This document shows positions 63,001 through 64,000 of a DNA stretch of 64,000 bases, piece after piece. The notes beneath the pieces are model-generated. The model saw only the letters and a list, made by a program, of their open reading frames with translations, was not told the DNA's origin and searched no databases. The stretch lies in assembly GCF_000003815.2 (NCBI RefSeq), contig NC_049988.1:14578803-14642802 (forward strand), given 5' to 3'. The stretch's first letter is position 1, and each line of letters opens with the position of its first letter. The stretch comes from Branchiostoma floridae (taxonomy: Eukaryota > Chordata > Leptocardii > Amphioxiformes > Branchiostomatidae). The position numbers and the translations under genes were made by a program.

Positions 63001-63488
63001 AGATGGCTACGGACATGTTTGCCGCAGGTACCATTATGCCGAGCCTTGCAACGAAACGGTGAGCCATGTATTCTCCTACGCCACTATATGTATCTATAGG
63101 TGATTATAGTTGGTTATATTTGGTTTGGGCCACCATCCATGTAACAAGTGGTATGGTCCACTAGTGGGTACGTCACGGGTGACGTAGTGCCTTTGACTCC
63201 TCCGTGATTGTTGTCAACATGTTGTGTTCCTTGAATTGCGCCTACTGTCGTCCTAAGTTGACACTGCAAGCGTTCCATTATGGCGCTATGCTACCTATAC
63301 CTCTACATGTTCATCTACATCTTTATCAATTCTGTCGTTTTAGGTGCGATGAACAGTGCCTATTGTGACTCTTGCGTTCTATTTACAGCATTGTCCAGAC
63401 AGTTGCACGCCTTGTGAACCCGGTTATGCCTGCTTCTTTGGCCGGAGGTACCAGTGTAGACCAGGTTTCTACGGTACTGGCCGTATGG
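26876..63488 (+). CDS. Gene B: giant LRR-FN3-fibro-slime-cadherin-discoidin ectodomain protein
   Basis: Sixty-seven coding exons on the plus strand join in one frame of about 2396 residues. Domains by residue: signal peptide, aromatic segment and cysteine cap (1-107); 43 LRR exons (108-1192); LRR C-terminal cap (to 1253); FN3 with a sequon-rich loop (to 1502); fibro-slime (to 1750); Thr/Asn-rich stalk (to about 1860); two cadherin repeats (to 2121); F5/8 type C (to 2286); cysteine-rich GCC2/GCC3-like segment (to 2396). An in-frame TGA lies at 26867-26869, just before the chosen ATG. The true 3' end is unresolved (see 63815-63846). A gap at 57732-57831 lies between two phase-1 junctions, so a whole exon could be missing there without a frame change. 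No transmembrane span was found. Function is unknown; extracellular adhesion or recognition is inferred. Confidence 0.88.
27098..27160. repeat. Short relative of the G/C-tract foldback
   Basis: Has ccccctttcc, then gcgatcgcgctacgctct and tggaaatggcc, in the order and spacing of a contracted copy of the 28783-28970 repeat. Confidence 0.4.
27664..27888. mobile_element. Foldback (MITE-like) element, CTCCAAGCAGAG termini
   Basis: Two arms of about 100 bases are inverted copies: gtatacgttactctccaagc at the left and its complement at the right, sharing also the cttctattttg-type inner arm. It lies in gene B intron 1 and is directly followed by an assembly gap at 27896, which the hairpin may have caused. 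Confidence 0.75.
27896..27995. other. Assembly gap (100 N)
   Basis: Begins eight bases after a foldback element in gene B intron 1. Confidence 0.95.
28783..28970. repeat. G/C-tract foldback
   Basis: A run of 14 C then tccactttc at the left, and gtggaaag followed by a run of G at the right, form inverted ends of a segment of about 190 bases. Near the left end sits gacggcgatctcgctgcgct. A similar piece, agcgatcgcgctacgctct, occurs at about 27118-27140 beside ccccctttcc. Both are in gene B intron 1. Confidence 0.55.
28971..29780 (+). other. Distal part of gene B intron 1
   Basis: No repeat termini, exon or simple repeat were recognised between the G-tract foldback and exon 2. Confidence 0.4.
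30364..42532 (+). CDS. Gene B exons 3-23: first part of LRR array
   Basis: Exons: 30364-30432, 30636-30707, 31065-31130, 31244-31321, 32270-32338, 32732-32803, 33123-33200, 33362-33433, 33643-33714, 33883-33954, 34402-34479, 34753-34830, 35082-35216, 36943-37014, 37489-37566, 38147-38224, 41200-41271, 41738-41809, 41947-42018, 42113-42178, 42386-42532. All have phase-2 borders. Exons 3-18 pair one to one with gene A exons 3-18; for example LFISSNSFTTFPHPAFSEED matches LFISSNKLTSFPHPAFSEED. Exons 15 (135 nt) and 23 (147 nt, NKYFDFRHDNPF) are the double-length ones. Exons 19-21 stand opposite the single gene A exon 19. Exon 19 uses a weak donor (GTTCGT) and follows a LINE insertion. Confidence 0.86.
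31375..31810 (-). pseudogene. LINE C-terminal fossil in gene B intron
   Basis: On the minus strand a broken frame reads VVLDRIQRRICMASGN, LDPLYLRRNVASLSLFYRYF and HGYCSNDL. After a frame change come NSFFPRTAKLWNSL-like residues. These are the conserved C-terminal motifs of many non-LTR retrotransposons (LDxIQRR, RRxVASLSLFYRYxHGxCS, FPRTxxLWNSLP). No catalytic reverse-transcriptase motif is present and the frame is disrupted, so it is an old, 5'-truncated copy, antisense to gene B. Confidence 0.72.
35746..36814. mobile_element. Modular terminal-inverted-repeat element, about 1.07 kb
   Basis: Starts with acctccatgaaa and ends with tttcatggaggt, a perfect 12-base inverted terminus. Inside are about three diverged units near 290 bases, each with an attaattatgcaaat box, a gttatcctct box and an acaaaaatgcccctg box, then a partial fourth. 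A CA microsatellite (about 36725-36762) lies next to the right end. There is no coding capacity. It is a non-autonomous element in gene B intron 15. Confidence 0.7.
38335..38504. repeat. TTAATTCA array, left copy flanking the LINE
   Basis: Begins gtgttcattctttaattc, continues as attaattc units and includes a distinctive taaaccattaattc variant near its end. The same starting and ending variants occur in the copy on the other side of the LINE, so the two arrays are one duplicated sequence. Confidence 0.85.
38505..40983 (-). mobile_element. 5'-truncated LINE inserted in gene B intron 18
   Basis: A non-LTR retrotransposon antisense to gene B between exons 18 and 19. The 5' end lacks endonuclease and the start of the reverse transcriptase and abuts a CATA repeat. 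The 3' part, about 540 bases after the stop, ends at the AATTAATG-type repeat. Both flanks carry the same repeat array (see the two repeat entries). The long open frame suggests a fairly recent insertion. Clade not assigned. Confidence 0.8.
39044..40984 (-). CDS. Non-LTR retrotransposon reverse transcriptase (646 residues, N-truncated)
   Basis: The first nine residues come from CATA-repeat flank; homology starts near GGKALWSRM. Reverse-transcriptase motifs in order: FKKGIKIPLLKQGK, HRGITLLNV, a degenerate NGGQVGCNNTTTAYIV, FLDTTKAYDTVW (motif A Asp), GVNQGGVLSL (motif B), ALADDICLLA (motif C with LADD instead of F/YADD) and FAPEKSKCVVF. Near the C-terminus CPACD and KHMLKEC form a C-x2-C-x9-H-x4-C zinc knuckle. 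No stop interrupts the frame, but without an endonuclease it cannot be an autonomous element. It is unrelated to the host gene and on the opposite strand. Confidence 0.86.
   Translation of the reverse strand: MYVCMYGGKALWSRMTALFNAMRELEYIPMEFKKGIKIPLLKQGKTNKADFNSHRGITLLNVMMKIWEKVLYNRWKPWLLSKGLPHELQNGGQVGCNNTTTAYIVREVLTHYQERGSLVYGCFLDTTKAYDTVWIPGLLYKMFKVGVNGKMWRLIKLMHTENCYSVKLNGEKSREFITTRGVNQGGVLSLTCYLISTNDVHEILQAQGGGASVGGLNCCSPALADDICLLAGSRSALKKLIDTMYIYGTKWRFQFAPEKSKCVVFGQKSGGRPTGSSVGDWRMGNTAIPEVATVTHVGVQHSANLTSAAATESATKKGKGKTCAILATGLEGRKPNPLVTRKLYYTIVIPSTLHGCEFWQPSNTDMQKLEQCHRFAAKKMQDMHFQTETTATLAALGMPSLRAIIDKYKLRLFGRLTQLPNNVLAKKIFLYRLYSFLLRRERGISSKGFISDCSTIAQEYVLSEYLEQFGVTLEFPANRWKHIVKAAVGEKEEGKWNDKISGSTTRFQKTHTTMLQPHKLWMLARKKPAYRSDLQKLIHLSTAPRTQKACPACDNPTDDLVKHMLKECRTFQTVREELTDHLTDFLGIRVAVEVHQQGDERLTEVLLGAHIVEENIETEHWEEFILLVARKLRPLAIMALKHITWK
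40994..41190. repeat. TTAATTCA array, right copy, followed by ATTC array
   Basis: From 40994 to about 41126 it repeats the left array with the same start and the same taaacc variant, but about 35 bases shorter. It then passes into a pure ATTC tetranucleotide array that ends ten bases before the acceptor of gene B exon 19. Confidence 0.85.
42845..43090. mobile_element. Foldback element in gene B intron 23
   Basis: Outer arms agttacaacag and ttcttcaatcaatgact occur inverted at the right end. Inner arms carry gatgtctaccagcacat and gaatgacctagtctcag, also inverted. The centre is only about 40 bases. No coding sequence. Confidence 0.8.
43329..49408 (+). CDS. Gene B exons 24-38: duplicated LRR block
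   Basis: Exons: 43329-43400, 43642-43716, 44114-44188, 45106-45177, 45510-45578, 45952-46023, 46439-46507, 46881-46952, 47429-47497, 47771-47842, 48050-48118, 48306-48377, 48722-48790, 48994-49065, 49340-49408. From exon 27 on, lengths alternate strictly 72, 69, 72, 69 and so on over six pairs. The 72-nt type often reads LYNNPVT followed by AFN (exons 33, 35, 37); the 69-nt type reads MYS or IYN, then AFN or TFNDV and a terminal RNL or ETL (exons 34, 36, 38). This points to duplication of a two-exon unit. Exons 24-26 pair with gene A exons 22-24 (LGWLKK with LGWIRK). Gene A has 11 exons in this block against 15 here. Confidence 0.86.
43726..43800. repeat. Terminal fragment of the acctccatgaaa element
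   Basis: Just after the donor of gene B exon 25, the sequence cacctccatgaaa repeats the terminus of the element at 35746-36814, followed by unrelated sequence. It is probably a solo end of the same family. Confidence 0.45.
44189..45105 (+). other. Long intron 26 of gene B
   Basis: Holds a T-rich start with gtttattcaacatcaaag, possibly a LINE 3' end, a run of attgattgatt, and the AT palindrome listed separately. No exon was found. Confidence 0.45.
44800..44880. repeat. AT microsatellite inside a short palindrome
   Basis: About 55 bases of AT, flanked by agactattata at the left and tataatagtct at the right, so the whole forms one hairpin. Gene B intron 26. Confidence 0.8.
46620..46690. repeat. 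Interspersed repeat, copy 1
   Basis: Contains tacaatgtatgtcaacaact and a following attacaaag-like stretch shared with 54305-54370. Gene B intron 30. Confidence 0.4.
47095..47195. repeat. GC-rich insert in gene B intron 31
   Basis: A sharply GC-rich island (agcccgacggcgggtagga, gacccgcggggcggc) in an AT-rich intron. It looks like an inserted interspersed element, but no relative is in the window and no termini were found. Confidence 0.35.
47919..47998. repeat. GA microsatellite
   Basis: About 78 bases of pure GA, a polypurine tract in gene B intron 33 starting about 80 bases after the donor. Confidence 0.95.
49574..52349 (+). CDS. Gene B exons 39-45: last LRRs
   Basis: Exons: 49574-49666, 49849-49920, 51119-51187, 51528-51599, 51795-51866, 52049-52114, 52275-52349, all with phase-2 borders. 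They pair with gene A exons 33-39: NLTAIAEEAF with QLTSIEEEAF, LSNCAIRVIVGKMF with LSNNAIKVVRGKIF, and SKNEIEFVEENAF with SNNRIQFLADNVF. This part of the array did not change copy number between the paralogues. The 1.2-kb intron after exon 40 is much longer than its 150-base counterpart in gene A, and I recognise nothing in it. Confidence 0.86.
49921..51118 (+). other. Long intron 40 of gene B
   Basis: About 1.2 kb against about 150 bases at the matching position in gene A. No open frame with a domain, no inverted termini and no simple repeat were found. It is probably an eroded insertion. Confidence 0.5.
52510..52720. repeat. SINE-like interspersed repeat, copy 1
   Basis: Contains agtccaccggtagt, then ttccatactctt, then cattttaagagtctttgg. 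The same boxes in the same order occur at 55945-56185. It lies directly upstream of gene B exon 46. Confidence 0.5.
52835..53016 (+). CDS. Gene B exon 46: LRR C-terminal cysteine cap
   Basis: The 182-nt exon runs from phase 2 to phase 1. It reads YLTGNPLACSCSF, then GGSCSTPEQ and a final DFLC, the cysteine layout of an LRRCT cap and the direct match of gene A exon 40. It is followed by the FN3 exon. Confidence 0.87.
53223..54269 (+). CDS. Gene B exons 47-48: FN3 domain with sequon-rich insertion
   Basis: Exon 47 (53223-53772, phase 1 to 2) starts as a normal FN3 (APTNVHAVAESNREISVSW). It then runs into about 145 residues dominated by Asn, Thr and Ser, with roughly 34 N-x-S/T sequons counting overlapping ones. 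The core is a repeat of about 30 nt encoding NNTTSFNVTA or NNTTSFNETA. Exon 48 (54073-54269, 197 nt as in gene A) resumes the domain with YYLVTCTSE, AGTTYTCAVLYNQ and VTVTTLQET. The insertion sits in the loop between the two halves of the domain; gene A has only about 20 residues there. If glycosylated it would form a bristle on the FN3 surface. Confidence 0.86.
53330..53755 (+). repeat. Coding minisatellite encoding N-glycosylation sequons
   Basis: Inside gene B exon 47. The best-conserved part (about 53420-53590) consists of units near 30 nt built on aacaatacaacaagtttcaa plus a short tail. One unit carries a 3-nt insertion that keeps the frame. The flanks are degenerate versions of the same Asn/Thr-rich coding pattern. 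Confidence 0.85.
54305..54370. repeat. Interspersed repeat, copy 2
   Basis: tacaatgtatggcaacaact and downstream aagtacaaa match the copy at 46.6 kb. The following 250 bases may belong to the same element but no end was found. Gene B intron 48. Confidence 0.4.
54836..57209 (+). CDS. Gene B exons 49-55: fibro-slime (PA14-like) domain
   Basis: Exons 54836-54887, 55198-55292, 55448-55559, 55778-55867, 56408-56592, 56741-56814 and 57074-57209. Motifs in order: ISYYDF, ITHPDFDG, IARWFVSVPGDNF, DFFPVDGFGYG, NNTLHNFGFTA, ITVGGGDELWLFVDRKRVID, GGTVIDGEC and GNTYHLDVFVAERE. This is a complete fibro-slime domain of about 248 residues with its closing F/D-x-F-x-AER motif. Known members include Dictyostelium and Fibrobacter surface proteins, and the fold is related to PA14 carbohydrate-binding modules. 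Ligand binding here is inferred only. The first intron, between YYDF and HPDF, is absent in gene A. Confidence 0.88.
55945..56185. repeat. SINE-like interspersed repeat, copy 2
   Basis: Shares agtccaccggtagt and cattttaaaagtctttgg with the copy at 52.5 kb. At its right side, the minus strand reads like a tRNA B box (gagtttgatcccc) and, 30 bases upstream, an A-box-like tggcaaagtgttcgcc. This suggests a tRNA-derived SINE in gene B intron 52. Confidence 0.5.
57389..58409 (+). CDS. Gene B exons 56-57: Thr/Asn-rich stalk and start of first cadherin repeat
   Basis: Exon 56 (57389-57463) and exon 57 (58062-58409), both phase 1 at both ends. They encode TATSTEPPYSTVNHTEAAN and similar Thr-, Glu-, Pro- and Asn-rich sequence with repeated NHTEA, NYTET and NRT sequons, as in a mucin-like spacer. 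The last 50 residues of exon 57 (GFPVDYEPRIQEDLHQNGIV) look like the opening strand of a cadherin repeat. A 100-base assembly gap lies between the two exons. Confidence 0.78.
57732..57831. other. Assembly gap (100 N) in gene B
   Basis: Lies between exons 56 and 57. Both neighbouring junctions are phase 1, so one or more symmetric stalk exons could be hidden without altering the frame. Confidence 0.95.
58600..58778. mobile_element. Foldback (MITE-like) element with TCCAAGCAGAT termini
   Basis: The arms of about 70 bases are inverted: tctccaagcagat at the left and atctgcttggaaa at the right, with aaagctggc...ggagt shared inside. The terminal core matches that of the 27664-27888 element. It lies just upstream of gene B exon 58. 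Confidence 0.75.
58816..60875 (+). CDS. Gene B exons 58-61: two cadherin repeats
   Basis: Exons 58816-58980, 59291-59439, 60041-60213 and 60673-60875. The first repeat ends with ADVDYEDVQQYELVLVVEDN and VEDVNDNCPSF, the classical LDYE and DxNDNxPxF calcium-binding signatures. The second has WVDRDS, VIAVDSGTPPRGD (A-x-D-x-G) and ends without a further DxND motif at ISDTC, followed by about 35 residues (KYYVKTF) before the next domain. The first repeat begins in exon 57. Cadherin repeats between a fibro-slime and a discoidin domain are an unusual order. Confidence 0.84.
59584..59955. mobile_element. Large foldback element in gene B intron 59
   Basis: Arms of about 165 bases are near-perfect inverted copies, from gattatcagagaaaagttg through ggttacacatccaggtaat to aaacggtcagacgtttca, around a loop of about 50 bases. 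The element ends about 85 bases before the acceptor of exon 60. Confidence 0.85.
61102..62047 (+). CDS. Gene B exons 62-64: F5/8 type C (discoidin) domain
   Basis: Exons 61102-61295 (phase 1 to 0), 61506-61649 (phase 0 to 0) and 61891-62047 (phase 0 to 1). The domain opens with CFEPLGMESGWIHISQISAS and continues with NWRAAVTDAEQWLQVSF, WVQTYILLYSNDSINWQTY, HIRINPQSW and RIELIGC. Opening and closing Cys, LGMESG, the W-L-Q-V strand and the Y-S-N-D turn are all family hallmarks. Known members bind phospholipid, glycans or proteins extracellularly. Confidence 0.9.
61330..61385. repeat. Shortened relative of the 25.4-kb foldback
   Basis: Contains gtatctcactgcact, gcggcactg and ttgtgttattt in the same order as the left arm of the 25413-25664 element. 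It lies in gene B intron 62. Confidence 0.55.
62219..62285. repeat. Half-copy of the 59.6-kb foldback arm
   Basis: The stretch with ggatatgatttaagaaacgg and tcagacattttagatagcat matches the inner arm and loop edge of the foldback at 59584-59955, at lower identity. It is a fragment of the same family. Confidence 0.6.
62454..63488 (+). CDS. Gene B exons 65-67: GCC2/GCC3-like cysteine-rich segment
   Basis: Exons 62454-62617, 62993-63058 and 63389-63488. Cysteine-dense sequence (CARCPTAYYCTGDGVARPCG, ECSPCPIG, CTPCEPGYACFFGRRYQC, PGFYGTGRM) fits the GCC2/GCC3 or ephrin-receptor-like family, with CxxCPxGxYC and PGFYG signatures. The last junction is phase 1, and the segment seems to break off in mid-pattern, so more exons are expected. 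Confidence 0.8.
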
Positions 63489-63814
63489 GTGAGTACAGTT
63501 GCGCCACGCTACCAAGATCGATTGTCACAGACCACGTTTATATGGTTGTTAAAGAATTCTTGGTGTTAAAGCAACACCTATTTACGAGCGTACTTGGGTA
63601 GAGTAAGGTTTAGAATTAGAAATGTGTATATCCTTTGTTACTTTTGTTGTTGTCATTCCAATAATGCAACATGTACCGTTGATAATGTGTAGATGAAATT
63701 GAAAATAGCTAGTAGTCGTCTTACGATACAAACAAAAGTTCTCTTATGAATCTTAGTTGACAGCAAACAGAAATAGGACTCCATATGTGACTTCTGTGAT
63801 CTCGTTTTGTACAG

Positions 63815-63846
63815 ACTACAGCGTTCCTTGTCTGGTGGGTTGCTAG
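63815..63846 (+). CDS. Possible terminal mini-exon of gene B
   Basis: After a TTTTGTACAG acceptor, a phase-1 reading gives DYSVPCLVGC and then TAG. It would close the protein right after the cysteine-rich segment. Against it: it is very short, no polyadenylation signal follows in the remaining 150 bases, and another acceptor at about 63896 also gives a short open reading. It is a candidate only. Confidence 0.25.
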
Positions 63847-64000
63847 TGTACTACAAGCTGTATGTGTTACGGTTTAAACCTTATTTGTGCGCAGGGCCGC
63901 TAACCTTCAAGCAGATCTACCTATGGTAAAGAAAGTTATGAGCTAAACAGTATCCAACTGACACCGAGGGCCAGTTAACTCTCAAGGTACTGTCTTTGCA

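Overview
The window is eukaryotic, almost certainly metazoan. It has many short exons with GT-AG introns, extracellular animal domain types, LINE retrotransposons, foldback (MITE-like) elements, microsatellites and five assembly gaps. The mix of large leucine-rich-repeat (LRR) ectodomain genes and aquatic-invertebrate-type repeats fits a cephalochordate (amphioxus, Branchiostoma) best. That assignment is an inference, not something the sequence proves.

Layout. Two paralogous giant genes stand head to head. Gene A runs on the minus strand from its ATG at 17004 to beyond the left edge; 47 coding exons were read here, about 1439 residues. Gene B runs on the plus strand from its ATG at 26876 to near the right edge; 67 coding exons were read, about 2396 residues. 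About 9.9 kb without a recognisable gene separates the two start codons. All exon junctions were read by eye and keep one continuous frame in both genes.

Shared architecture. Each protein starts with a signal peptide and an aromatic-rich segment, followed by a cysteine cap, a long LRR array (37 exons in A, 43 in B) and an LRR C-terminal cysteine cap. Next come one fibronectin type III (FN3) domain and a fibro-slime (PA14-like) domain. Gene A leaves the window inside the fibro-slime domain. Gene B continues with a Thr/Asn-rich glycosylated stalk, two cadherin repeats, an F5/8 type C (discoidin) domain and a GCC2/GCC3-like cysteine-rich segment. No membrane span is visible, so secreted or membrane-anchored form is undecided.

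How they differ. The LRR array is built one repeat per exon with uniform phase-2 introns, so exons can be duplicated without breaking the frame. The ends of the arrays match exon for exon between A and B. The differences are concentrated in two places: one A exon against three in B, and an 11-exon block in A against a 15-exon block in B made of alternating 72/69-nt exons. Gene B also has an FN3 loop expanded into a dense array of N-glycosylation sequons that A lacks, and an intron in the fibro-slime domain that A lacks.

Mobile DNA. Gene B introns hold a 5'-truncated LINE with an open 646-residue frame (38.5-41.0 kb), an older LINE C-terminal fossil (31.4-31.8 kb), a 1.07-kb modular terminal-inverted-repeat element (35.7-36.8 kb), several foldback elements and SINE-like repeats. 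The intergenic region contains a tRNA-like remnant and another foldback. The role of the two genes is not known from the sequence. Extracellular adhesion or recognition is the reasonable inference from the domains.
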